The notes under the pieces are model-generated. The model saw only the letters and a program-made list of their open reading frames with translations. It was not told where the DNA came from and ran no database searches. Made by a program: the position numbers and the translations under genes. A DNA stretch of 64,000 bases from Gammaproteobacteria bacterium (GTDB lineage Bacteria > Pseudomonadota > Gammaproteobacteria > GRL18): NCBI GenBank assembly GCA_026196615.1, contig JAPHSW010000024.1, positions 1 through 64,000 on the forward strand. Reading direction: 5' to 3'. Positions 32,760 through 42,310 of this stretch are shown in pieces (within the stretch, counting starts at the first letter, position 1; every line of letters begins with the position of its first letter).

Positions 32760-33104
32760 CAAAACGGGTTGAAGACCTTTTTATTCTTTTTTTGTGATAA
32801 AAAAAATCAAGGAATCGTGATTTGGTCTGCAATTTTTAATTATTTTGCAAACTAGTTAATGTTTTTCTTGAATTTTTTAATTTAACATACTAATAATAAT
32901 AGAGAATAAGTTATATTATTTACTAATGTGATGTTTTTTTAATCAAACTTGGTAAATACTATCTCAATTTTAGACAAGATTAAATGTTTTAGAATCCTTT
33001 AGTTTACTAATTTTTAGTATATATGACGATTTAGACGCCTGATAATAAGCTGAACCAATTGCTTATTTTTAATTTTTGTACTAATTTTGAATCAATTAAA
33101 CTTC

Positions 33105-33119
33105 AGATCATGTTGATCT
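33105..33119. promoter_or_regulatory. Perfect palindrome AGATCA-TGT-TGATCT upstream of fimV
   Basis: Direct reading; 27 bp before the GTG start. Confidence 0.4.
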
Positions 33120-33146
33120 ACATTTTATATAAAAGGGAGCCAGCAA

Positions 33147-36100
33147 GTGCGGAAATCAATCCTTGCATGTACCGTATCATTCTTAATGTCACCTATGGCC
33201 AGTTGGGCCTTGGGGATGGGGGATATACAGGTTAACTCGTCTTTAAATCAACCGTTAAGTGCTGAAATTCCACTTCATGCGGTGACTAAAAAAGATCTTG
33301 ATTCCCTACGTATTGAACTGGCATCAAAAAGAACATATGCAAGAGCTAATTTAGAGCGTAGTGATTATTTATCTAAGTTTAAATTTAATATTGTTCAACG
33401 TAACGGTAAAAGTTATGTCACTGTGACAACACATAAGCCATTTAGAGAGCCTTTTGCCAATTTCTTAATTGAAGCTACCTGGGGTTCAGGGCGTTTATTG
33501 AGAGAATATACAATGTTGTTGGATCCACCTGAGTTTGTAAAAAAGCATACTCGCCCTGTAACAACAGCTACTGCATCACGTTCCTCTCAGGTTAAACGTA
33601 CAACGACTAGTACTAAGAAAGTTTCCTCGCCTAAAAAATCTTCTGATTATGTACTGACACCTTCTGGTTCTGGTGAATTATCTTATGGACCAACCAAAAG
33701 AAATGACACTCTTTGGAATATCGCAAAAAACATGGCACCAGATAATGTTTCTGTCGATCAAATGATGATGGCGCTATTACGTGATAATCCCGAAGCTTTT
33801 GTCGGTAATAATATTAATAACTTAAAAGCTGGCTATGTTTTACGTATAAAAGATGCAAAAAGCTTGAATCAAGTCAGTCGTTCCAATGCAAGGCGACAAG
33901 TTAGAGAGCAATATCAAAGTTGGAAAGAAACCAGAAAACAAAAATCCACATCTAATATTGTTGATCGTAGTGATCGTAGCTCAGAGACAGCACCAAGCGA
34001 TGGTCAATTAAAACTAGTCGCATCAGGTGATACTGATAAAGCTGGAATGCAGAATGATTTAGCATCCAACGCAAAACAATTAAAAGAAAAACTAGCACTT
34101 GCCGGTGAGAATCTAGAATCAAAAGAAATTGAAAATGAGGAACTTAGAGCGAGAATAAAAGAACTTGAAGAGCTCTTAAAAACAAAAACATCAATTGTTG
34201 AACTGAAAGATGAAAGCTTAGCTGCTTTACAAAAGCAAAAAGAAATGCAAGCTATTGATGCTGAAGCCGAAGTTGAAACACCTACAGTAGCTGATTCTCA
34301 AGTTATGGATGAAACTCCTGTAGAACCTTCAGTAGAAGCAGCTGCTGAAATGACTGACACTACAGATTCATTAACAGATGCAACTACTGAAATTGTTTTT
34401 ACAGATCATATTGATCCATCTGTTGAGTTGTCAAATGATGAACAGATGGTTTCCGAGACCACCACACCTGTCAATGTGGATGAAGTGATTCAGATGCCTG
34501 AAGTTGTACAGGAGCAAGCTAAAACTGAACCAGTTAAACCCGTTGCAAAAGTGACGCCGACAACTAAGCCAAAACCAAAACCTAAAAAAGTGGCTCCTCC
34601 ACCTGAAGAAAATATAGTAGATACTATGTTAAGTGAAGAAATGCTGCCTTATACTGCAGGCGGTGGTGCTCTACTGGTTGCTTTACTCGCATGGCTTGGA
34701 TTACGAGGACGTGGCAAAAAAGAAAATGGTTTTGAAGAAAGCATTCTTGATTCAAAAATGGAAGATACTGATGAAAGTGATTTTAGTGTTGATGATTCTC
34801 AATTAGTTGACTCAAAAGCCGAAGTACTGGCCTCAGACGCTGAAACTTCCTTCTTAAGTGATTTTTCTGCAGATGATATGGAATCTCTACAACCTGATGA
34901 TACGGAAGCAGACCCAATATCTGAAGCGGACGTTTTTATGGTTTACGGTCGTTATCAACAAGCAGAAGAGTTATTACAGTCCGCTATCAAGAATGATCCT
35001 GACCGTATTGATTATCAATTGAAGTTACTCGAAGTCTATCATGGCGATAATTCTAAAGACTCATTTGCTGTCCAGGCTGATGTCGTTAAAAATCTGTTGA
35101 AAAAGAATAATGCTGATTATGAAATGTCATCAGAATGGATTAAAGCTAAATCATGGGCAGAAAAATTAGGTGTTGATGTTGATATGCCTGATTCATTTGA
35201 TGAAGACGTATCGACTTCTGATATGACTATAGATACTGAATCACTTGATGACTCTATCGATTCTGAAGATTCTATCGATTCTGAAGATTCTATCGATGTT
35301 GAAGACTCTATCGATGTTGAAGACTCTATTTCCAATGATGATGAACTCTCATTAGATGATTTATCAGATGACTTATCACTTGATAGTGAAGAAATTAATT
35401 TAAATGAAGATTCTATTTTAGGTGATGCTGATGATTCAGATGATTTCAATTTATCTCTTGATGAAGAAACATCAGAATTTTCATTAGATGATTCAGCCCT
35501 GGATAATGAGATAGAAGGTACTGATGAATTTAATCTTGATTTAGATGATTTAAGTTCGGATGAACAAGCAGACAATTTAGATGAATCAACACTCAACCTC
35601 GATGAAAGTATAGAACTTGATGAAGATACATCAAATGATATGGAAGGTGATTTTGATGGTACTTTAGATCTGGAAGATAATTCTGAAGATAGTTTAGAGT
35701 TAGATACTGAAACATTAGATTTAGATGATGATAGTGTGGAACTTGAAGATAGCCTTGAGCTTGAGGACAGTCTTGAACTTGGTGATAATCTTGATTTAGA
35801 TGAGACTCAGGAAGAAGGCAGCCTTGAGATAGAAGACAGTCTTGAACTAGAGGACAGCCTTGAACTAGATGATGCTTTAGAACTTGATGATGGAACTGAT
35901 CAAAACGACAGCATGGATTTAGACGATGTTGATAATTCATTAGCTTCAGCTGGTGATGAATTAGATTTACTTGATGATGATCTTGATTTTGATGAACTTG
36001 AAGATGATTTCCCAGAACTTGATGCTGTTGGTACCAAACTGGATCTTGCTAAAGCCTATATTGACATGGGTGATATGGAATCGGCTTCAAGCATTTTAAA

Positions 36101-36173
36101 TGAAGTCATTGATGAAGGTGATGATGATCAAAAATCTCAAGCAAAATCATTATTAGAGCAGACTAACTCTTGA
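33147..36173 (+). CDS. fimV: FimV-like peptidoglycan-binding/TPR pilus hub protein (GTG start)
   Basis: N-terminal GMGDIQVNSSLNQPLSAEIPL, LysM-like segment GPTKRNDTLWNIAKNM, central TM, highly acidic C-region, terminal TPR TKLDLAKAYIDMGDMESASSILNEVI; position between asd and truA. Confidence 0.93.
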   Translation: MRKSILACTVSFLMSPMASWALGMGDIQVNSSLNQPLSAEIPLHAVTKKDLDSLRIELASKRTYARANLERSDYLSKFKFNIVQRNGKSYVTVTTHKPFREPFANFLIEATWGSGRLLREYTMLLDPPEFVKKHTRPVTTATASRSSQVKRTTTSTKKVSSPKKSSDYVLTPSGSGELSYGPTKRNDTLWNIAKNMAPDNVSVDQMMMALLRDNPEAFVGNNINNLKAGYVLRIKDAKSLNQVSRSNARRQVREQYQSWKETRKQKSTSNIVDRSDRSSETAPSDGQLKLVASGDTDKAGMQNDLASNAKQLKEKLALAGENLESKEIENEELRARIKELEELLKTKTSIVELKDESLAALQKQKEMQAIDAEAEVETPTVADSQVMDETPVEPSVEAAAEMTDTTDSLTDATTEIVFTDHIDPSVELSNDEQMVSETTTPVNVDEVIQMPEVVQEQAKTEPVKPVAKVTPTTKPKPKPKKVAPPPEENIVDTMLSEEMLPYTAGGGALLVALLAWLGLRGRGKKENGFEESILDSKMEDTDESDFSVDDSQLVDSKAEVLASDAETSFLSDFSADDMESLQPDDTEADPISEADVFMVYGRYQQAEELLQSAIKNDPDRIDYQLKLLEVYHGDNSKDSFAVQADVVKNLLKKNNADYEMSSEWIKAKSWAEKLGVDVDMPDSFDEDVSTSDMTIDTESLDDSIDSEDSIDSEDSIDVEDSIDVEDSISNDDELSLDDLSDDLSLDSEEINLNEDSILGDADDSDDFNLSLDEETSEFSLDDSALDNEIEGTDEFNLDLDDLSSDEQADNLDESTLNLDESIELDEDTSNDMEGDFDGTLDLEDNSEDSLELDTETLDLDDDSVELEDSLELEDSLELGDNLDLDETQEEGSLEIEDSLELEDSLELDDALELDDGTDQNDSMDLDDVDNSLASAGDELDLLDDDLDFDELEDDFPELDAVGTKLDLAKAYIDMGDMESASSILNEVIDEGDDDQKSQAKSLLEQTNS
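35253..35330 (+). repeat. 18-bp in-frame tandem repeat in fimV (DSIDSE/DSIDVE units)
   Basis: tctatcgattctgaagat x2, tctatcgatgttgaagac x2, partial. Confidence 0.9.
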
Positions 36174-36186
36174 ATACGATGAATTT

Positions 36187-36921
36187 ATGCACCCTGCAAT
36201 TAAGATTGTCAATCTAATAATAGTTTCAATCTTTTTAACGCAGGGTGGGTGGTCTACTTTATTTCTAACGGGAGCATTATTGCTCCCGTTTTATTTATCA
36301 CATTTGGAGTTTTGGGGTTCAGCGATAAAAATGTTGTATCGCTTAAAATGGTTTTTTATCTCAATTCTACTAATTTATTATTATTATACACCCCATGTAC
36401 TTACTTCAGATTCACTCCAGGTTCAAAGTGCTTTTGTTCAATTTCTACAGCATATTTTACCTGGCATGTTTAGAATTTCAGTTTTAGTCTTTATTCTTTT
36501 TTCAGTCAATTTATTTATTAAAACTACAACTAAAGAAGAAATATTATCTGCATTACTTTGGTTGTTTTTACCTTTAAGGATATTTAATATTGACATTGAA
36601 CGGCTATCTCTCAGAGCCGTATTGACACTTGAATATATAGAAGACTTATCCGTTAGGTTATCAAATTATAAACAAAATAAATCTCTTGAACTTTCAAATA
36701 AAGATGCTAAAACAGGCTATTTTTCGAGTGAATTTTATTTAAAAAGAAAAGATCATTTTTTACATCTAATTGAGCATTCTGGTATAATTTTTCGAGAAAT
36801 TCTTAAAGAAGCTGAGAAGACATCTGGTAAATCCTATACTTTGGATTGTTTAGAATCACCGAAATTTATTCAATTCAGTTATCCCTTAGGGTTATTTCTT
36901 ATTTATTTTTATTCTTTATAA
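36187..36921 (+). CDS. CbiQ/EcfT-like transmembrane protein
   Basis: HPAIKIVNLIIVSIFLTQGGW multi-TM profile and ISVLVFILFSVNLFIKTTTKEEILSALLWLFLPLRIF..RLSLRAVLTLEYIEDL, EcfT-like. Confidence 0.65.
   Translation: MHPAIKIVNLIIVSIFLTQGGWSTLFLTGALLLPFYLSHLEFWGSAIKMLYRLKWFFISILLIYYYYTPHVLTSDSLQVQSAFVQFLQHILPGMFRISVLVFILFSVNLFIKTTTKEEILSALLWLFLPLRIFNIDIERLSLRAVLTLEYIEDLSVRLSNYKQNKSLELSNKDAKTGYFSSEFYLKRKDHFLHLIEHSGIIFREILKEAEKTSGKSYTLDCLESPKFIQFSYPLGLFLIYFYSL
36267..36296 (+). terminator. Terminator-like hairpin inside the EcfT-like CDS
   Basis: AACGGGAGCA ttat TGCTCCCGTT followed by TTATTT. Confidence 0.55.
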
Positions 36922-37000
36922 AATATCAATCGCTTTCCTGTTATGCGTTGATTATTTATATTTTACTTTTGTATCAAACTATTAGGACTGACTTTAACTT

Positions 37001-37786
37001 ATGCGTATTGCTTTAGGTATTGAATATGATGGTTCAGCATTTTCTGGATGGCAAATTCAAGAGGGTGATTATGCAACAGTGCAAGGTACTCTTGAAATAG
37101 CCTTGAGCAAAATAGCAAATGAAAAAATTGAAAAGTGTCAGGTTGCAGGTCGAACTGATACTGGCGTCCATGCAACAGAACAGGTCATACATTTTGATAC
37201 TAATGCTGAACGCTCAATGCGTTCATGGGTTTTAGGTGCTAACCGATACTTAACGGATCATACGATTAGTGTATTATGGGCTCATCCAGTTGATGAAACT
37301 TTTCATGCTCGTTTTTCAGCTCAGAGTAGACGCTATCGTTATGTTATTTTGTCTAGAGACATAAGACCCAGCTTTTTAGATAAGAGAGTTTCCTGGGATT
37401 GTAGACCTTTAAGTTTGCCTCGCATGCAAGAAGCTGCGCAATATCTTATTGGTGAACATGATTTTAATTCTTACCGCACAGTAAAATGCCAGGCTAAAAG
37501 TTCTGTTAAAACAGTTCACCGTCTTGATATATCTCAACATGGTGAATTTTATTATATTGATATTGAAGCTAATGCCTTCTTACACCATATGGTGCGCAAT
37601 ATTGCTGGTGTTCTTATGGCTATCGGTTGTGGAGAGCAAGAACCTATATGGGCTAAGCAGGTGTTGGATGAAAAAGATAGAAGTAAAGCAGGGAAGACTG
37701 CAGCTTCAGGTGGTTTATATCTTACACATATTACATATGATCCTCAGTTTAACTTGCCCCAAATTGATTCAAAGACAATCGTTTAG
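37001..37786 (+). CDS. truA: tRNA pseudouridine(38-40) synthase
   Basis: GIEYDGSAFSGWQIQ, VAGRTDTGVHATEQVIHF, YIDIEANAFLHHMVRNI. Confidence 0.96.
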   Translation: MRIALGIEYDGSAFSGWQIQEGDYATVQGTLEIALSKIANEKIEKCQVAGRTDTGVHATEQVIHFDTNAERSMRSWVLGANRYLTDHTISVLWAHPVDETFHARFSAQSRRYRYVILSRDIRPSFLDKRVSWDCRPLSLPRMQEAAQYLIGEHDFNSYRTVKCQAKSSVKTVHRLDISQHGEFYYIDIEANAFLHHMVRNIAGVLMAIGCGEQEPIWAKQVLDEKDRSKAGKTAASGGLYLTHITYDPQFNLPQIDSKTIV

Positions 37787-37805
37787 AGATAAAAAAAATA
37801 TGCTA

Positions 37806-39086
37806 TCAACTTCCAACTAAAAAATTGTTTTTGCCACTTTTTTTCACTTCATACATACTTCGATCAGCAACTCGCATAAGTGTATCATAATCTTTCCCGT
37901 GTTCTGGATAAAAACTGACGCCAATGCTAAGCCCAATTTGACATTGGTGCTGGTTTAGAAACATGGGTTGACTCACTTTTTTTATTAGAATTTCACAGAG
38001 TAGATTTACGTCTTCAGGTTCTTTTATATTTGTGTAGCAAACAGTAAACTCGTCACCACCAAGACGTGCAATGAGATCTTCCTTTCTTAAAGATGACTTT
38101 AAACGATTAGCAATATTAACTAAAAGAACATCACCCATCGCATGTCCAAGCGCATCATTGATCGCTTTAAAGCCATCTAAATCCATATATAAAACAGCGA
38201 GTTGATATTTGCTTCGTTCTGCTTTATTAATTTCATGTGAAAGTAGCTCATAAAATAATCGGCGGTTAGGTAAACCGGTTAAAGGATCATGATCAGCACG
38301 ATGTTTTAATTCAGTATTCGCTTTTTGTAGTTCTTTAGTACGTTGATCGACTTTAAACTCCAGTCTGGAATGTGCTTCAGCTAATTCTTTTTCCGTTTGT
38401 TCATGTTTTTCAATAGACTCAGATTGGAGTTTTAGCATTGACGTAATGTTGTTTATTACAATAATAGCAACGATTATGGTTGATAAGACAGAAAAAAAGG
38501 ACAATAAAAAAACTATTCGAGAGGCGGATTGAATTTTTTTATGAGCTTCAGCTTTTAAAAATTGATTTTGATGATTCTGGTACAAAATAAATTGATCCAT
38601 TAGAGAAATATTTTCATTTTGTGCCGGTATAGTATAAGTTTTAAGATGATCAGATGATTGTTTGTAGTTCCCATTTTGGGCAAGTTTAATTACCTTATAT
38701 TGGCTGCTGACAATATCTCGGGCAATCTCTCTTTGAAGTTTTAGTAAAGTTATTTCTTCATCATTTAGTTTAGAGGCTACTAATAATTCTCTGGTTTCTA
38801 AAAAAAGTCCACCTAGTTCATGATATTCCGCTATGATTGCATCACGTTCAAATGGGTCTTTTTCATTACTAATGGCTTGTAGCTTTATGATTCGTTCGCG
38901 TGCTAAGGAACGTAAGGTATGCATATAATCAATTTGAGCATTTTGTGTCTCAATAATATGATTGATATCATTTTGAACCTTACTAAGGTGCTCAAACCCT
39001 ATGATGTTAGACAGTATTGTCAGTACAACAATGAAGGTAAAAGAGAAAAAAAGAAACGTCCGAGCTTTTTTGCTATCTAAATACAT
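37806..39086 (-). CDS. Membrane diguanylate cyclase (sensor-coiled coil-GGDEF)
   Basis: DPLTGLPNRRLFYELL, LIARLGGDEFTV, YPEHGKDYDTLMRVADRSMYEVKKSGKN; two TM helices. Confidence 0.94.
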   Translation of the reverse strand: MYLDSKKARTFLFFSFTFIVVLTILSNIIGFEHLSKVQNDINHIIETQNAQIDYMHTLRSLARERIIKLQAISNEKDPFERDAIIAEYHELGGLFLETRELLVASKLNDEEITLLKLQREIARDIVSSQYKVIKLAQNGNYKQSSDHLKTYTIPAQNENISLMDQFILYQNHQNQFLKAEAHKKIQSASRIVFLLSFFSVLSTIIVAIIVINNITSMLKLQSESIEKHEQTEKELAEAHSRLEFKVDQRTKELQKANTELKHRADHDPLTGLPNRRLFYELLSHEINKAERSKYQLAVLYMDLDGFKAINDALGHAMGDVLLVNIANRLKSSLRKEDLIARLGGDEFTVCYTNIKEPEDVNLLCEILIKKVSQPMFLNQHQCQIGLSIGVSFYPEHGKDYDTLMRVADRSMYEVKKSGKNNFLVGS

Positions 39087-39225
39087 AATATCTTTGTAAT
39101 TCTTAGTATAAACAAAGTATATAAGAAATTTAAAAAATAGATAGGAAAGTTAGAAAGTATTGGCGATTATTGATGAACCACCGCTATAAATCATCAGTGG
39201 TTCAAGAGCATCTATGAACGTGTTT

Positions 39226-39984
39226 TTAAATGTCTGATTCTTCGTAATGTTCAACCCAAATCATAGTGGCTGCGATAACAGCTGTTGGCATAACAATAAA
39301 ATTAATAAAGGGTATCATTGATGCTCCCATAGTGACACCACCAAACCCCATTGAAAATAGGCGATTTTTTCCTTGAAGAGCACGCTGCTGCCCAAAATTG
39401 AGCTTATGATTTGCCATAGGATAATCCATATATTGCAAGGACATCATCCAGGCTGTAAACAAGAACCAGATAATTGGACCAATGATTGGAATAAAAAACA
39501 GCATGAATAAGAAAGGAATAGACCATAAAATCATATAAATAAGCTTTCTAATTTCCATCATAATAGTTGGTATTAATTCTTTCATAACTTGCTTAAACCC
39601 ACCCGAATCACTTAATGAATTTCCTGTTAGATGCTTTTCTGTTGCTTCGGCTAAGATACTATTAAATGGTGCAGCTACAATATTGGCCATGATTGAAAAG
39701 GTATAAAAAATCAAAACGAGTAAAGCAAGTCCAAAAACGATATATAGTATTGGTTTTATAAACTCTACAATTGCAGCAACCCAGGACCACATTCCTGAAG
39801 TATCAAGAAACTTTTCCATGTATTCACCAAAATAAGTGAATCCAAAGTAAATTCCAATTGAAAAAAAGAAAATATTGATAAGCAAAGGTACGATTACAAA
39901 ACTTTTAATACCTGGTCGAGTTAAGAGAGGAAGTGCTTTGAATAAGTAAGAAATCCCTGTAATTGGATTATTATTTTTTGACAT
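39226..39984 (-). CDS. cysZ: CysZ-family (EI24) membrane protein, putative sulfate transporter
   Basis: NNNPITGISYLFKALPLLTRPGIKSFVIVPLLINI ... SLQYMDYPMANHKLNFGQQR. Confidence 0.85.
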   Translation of the reverse strand: MSKNNNPITGISYLFKALPLLTRPGIKSFVIVPLLINIFFFSIGIYFGFTYFGEYMEKFLDTSGMWSWVAAIVEFIKPILYIVFGLALLVLIFYTFSIMANIVAAPFNSILAEATEKHLTGNSLSDSGGFKQVMKELIPTIMMEIRKLIYMILWSIPFLFMLFFIPIIGPIIWFLFTAWMMSLQYMDYPMANHKLNFGQQRALQGKNRLFSMGFGGVTMGASMIPFINFIVMPTAVIAATMIWVEHYEESDI

Positions 39985-40112
39985 AAAAAGTCCTTATTAT
40001 GAATTTTTAAGTTTAAACCATTTATAGCGTGCAAAGTGATAAGCTTTGCAATGATAAATATTACTATACGAACAAGTCGAACTTAAGGATAATGATTTTT
40101 TCTATCCTCACT

Positions 40113-41486
40113 TTAAGCATGCCATGTTGTTTGTGCTAATAAAGCGGCTCCTGCTGCGGCTTGCTGTTGTTCTGCCATTTTTACGGGGACACCTAATTTA
40201 TGTTCTCTAATATGTCTCCAACCACTATTTAGGGCTCCTCCGCCAATACTATTCACTAGTTTGGGGTAAGGTGCACCTAAATCAACCAGCTTTTTATAAG
40301 CCATAGTCTCAATATCAGACATTCCTTCAAGAATTGCTTGAAAAAAATCATAATCGTTTTTGGGGCGTGGTGATAATTGAGGTAGAAAATGAGATTTCTG
40401 AATTGGGAATCGCTCACCAGGGGATGATAGAGGGTAATAATTTAAATCAAGCATTGAAAATTTATTACTCTGTATGTTATCTATGAGTGTATTGGTATGT
40501 TGAGAAAGTTCATCAGAGCTAAAAAAAAGTTTTAGTACTTCACCTCCTGAATTAGAACTGCCTCCTACTAGCCAAAGTTTACCATATGGTTGACTATATA
40601 CTCCTGCATCATAATCAAAAATTGAATGGTCTGAAATTACTTTCATAACCAGACTAGAACCCAATGATGTTACTGCATCACCAATATTTTTAGCACCTGA
40701 TGCAATAATTGCTGCTGTACTATCTGTTGTACCTGCACAAATTTTGAGATCTTCTCTGAAACCAAAATGTTTTGCCATTTGAGATGAAATATTGCCGATA
40801 ACCTGACCAGGTGAAAAAACTTGGGGCAAAATTGAAGATGGAATTTTTGATTCATTGAATAATTGAAGCAACCAGTCAGGCCAACAATGAGATTGAGCAT
40901 CATAACCCATTTTTAAAGCATTATTGTAATCACTTATCCCATATTTTCCCATTAAATGACCACTTAACCAGTCTGATTGGTTAAGTGCATAGTGTGTATT
41001 ATCTTTCTCATGTTGGTTTTGGTGAGTGTATAGCCATAAAAGTTTAGCTAATCCCGAAGTTGTTCCGATAGCTGCAGTGTCAATAGGAGCAAATTGTTTA
41101 ATTAAGCTGGCTTGATTAACTGATCTCTGATCGTTGTACATCAAGGCTTCTGAGGTTGGTTTACCGAGAGCATCACATAGTAAAACGGTACCAGATGTAC
41201 CATCAAAGGCTAAATGAGTGATATTTTCAAAATTGAGATTGTGATTAAGCTTAAGGTTTGATGAAAGTTTAGAAATAACTTGTTCAAAAGTTTTCCACCA
41301 GTCGTAAGGATCTTGAGAATATCCTATGATTTGTCTGCCTTCCAAAGATGAACTTGAGAGCGGTTTTGAATAATAAGGCTGACTTTGGGGAAGATTACAT
41401 TTTGCATCAGAAAGGAGGCAGTGATTTTTATCCACAATCACTGCACGTATTCCAGAAGTACCGATATCAATTCCTATGCTGAGCAT
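40113..41486 (-). CDS. FGGY-family carbohydrate kinase
   Basis: SIGIDIGTSGIRAVIVD, FDGTSGTVLLCD, GTTDSTAAIIASGA, NSIGGGALNSGWRHIRE. Confidence 0.88.
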   Translation of the reverse strand: MLSIGIDIGTSGIRAVIVDKNHCLLSDAKCNLPQSQPYYSKPLSSSSLEGRQIIGYSQDPYDWWKTFEQVISKLSSNLKLNHNLNFENITHLAFDGTSGTVLLCDALGKPTSEALMYNDQRSVNQASLIKQFAPIDTAAIGTTSGLAKLLWLYTHQNQHEKDNTHYALNQSDWLSGHLMGKYGISDYNNALKMGYDAQSHCWPDWLLQLFNESKIPSSILPQVFSPGQVIGNISSQMAKHFGFREDLKICAGTTDSTAAIIASGAKNIGDAVTSLGSSLVMKVISDHSIFDYDAGVYSQPYGKLWLVGGSSNSGGEVLKLFFSSDELSQHTNTLIDNIQSNKFSMLDLNYYPLSSPGERFPIQKSHFLPQLSPRPKNDYDFFQAILEGMSDIETMAYKKLVDLGAPYPKLVNSIGGGALNSGWRHIREHKLGVPVKMAEQQQAAAGAALLAQTTWHA

Positions 41487-41504
41487 GCTTTGATTGGTAA
41501 AGCT

Positions 41505-41912
41505 TTATGATGGTAGGTGAACAGGGGTTGGTGGTATCCAGTTATCAGCTCTATGTTCAGCAATAACTGTGGTATAGATGCCACCACGTACATAAAACTC
41601 GGCACAAATTCTCATAAAACGAGGACTAGTCGCTTTTACTAAATCAGAAAGAATATCATTTGTTACTTTTTCATGAAAAGCACCTTCATTTCTAAAGGAC
41701 CACATATACATTTTTAAAGACTTCAATTCGACACATTGTTTATCCGCAATGTACTCAATATTAATGGTAGCAAAATCAGGTTGTCCTGTTTTTGGGCACA
41801 AGCAGGTAAATTCGGGGACCTTGATTCGAATAGTGAAATCTCGTTCAGGTGTAGGATTATCAAAAGTTTCAAGTTCCTTGCTTGGTTGTGTAGAGCTAAA
41901 TTGCATGGACAT
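41505..41912 (-). CDS. queF: NADPH-dependent 7-cyano-7-deazaguanine reductase (short, YkvM-type)
   Basis: [53 protein letters not shown]. Confidence 0.95.
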   Translation of the reverse strand: MSMQFSSTQPSKELETFDNPTPERDFTIRIKVPEFTCLCPKTGQPDFATINIEYIADKQCVELKSLKMYMWSFRNEGAFHEKVTNDILSDLVKATSPRFMRICAEFYVRGGIYTTVIAEHRADNWIPPTPVHLPS

Positions 41913-42310
41913 AATGTGTTCCTGATACAGTTGCTAGGAAAAGCCCTAGAGTAATTTTTTTAAGTGTGCGAATTTTACACTATTAGTCTAATTAATTCAC
42001 ATCAGATAGAAAATTGTTAATATTTTTGAAGTGCGCACGTTTTTGATATCTATTGAAAACTAAAATAGATTTTATATTAAAAATTACATTATCTATTAAG
42101 TCTGGGTAAACTTGGTTAGAACGTCAGAATCTCTTATCTCTTATCTTAATTAATATATTTTTAATACTTCAGGGATCAGTCAATACTTTGGGTTAACAAA
42201 TACAATCTGAAATTGATTTAATTTTATTGTTGTTAAATATTGAATGAATTTATCGAGTCTATTTTAAATTGTTTCTAAAATTCAATACCTTAAACAAGAA
42301 GGATTTAATA

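Noticed and set aside
35117-35940. Serine-rich and His/Gln-rich minus-strand ORFs inside fimV
   Set aside because: Low-complexity reverse translations of the acidic fimV repeats (GAT/GAA codons); not independent genes.
37524-37820. 98-aa alternative-frame ORF in truA
   Set aside because: Overlaps conserved truA motifs in another frame.
39174-39204. TGAACCAC/GTGGTTCA inverted repeat downstream of cysZ
   Set aside because: Eight-bp stem with 15-nt loop and no U-tract; too weak to call as a terminator or operator.
41913-41990. preQ1 riboswitch upstream of queF
   Set aside because: The minus-strand leader (ctagggcttttcctagcaactgtatcaggaacacatt) lacks the preQ1-I core and A-rich tail.
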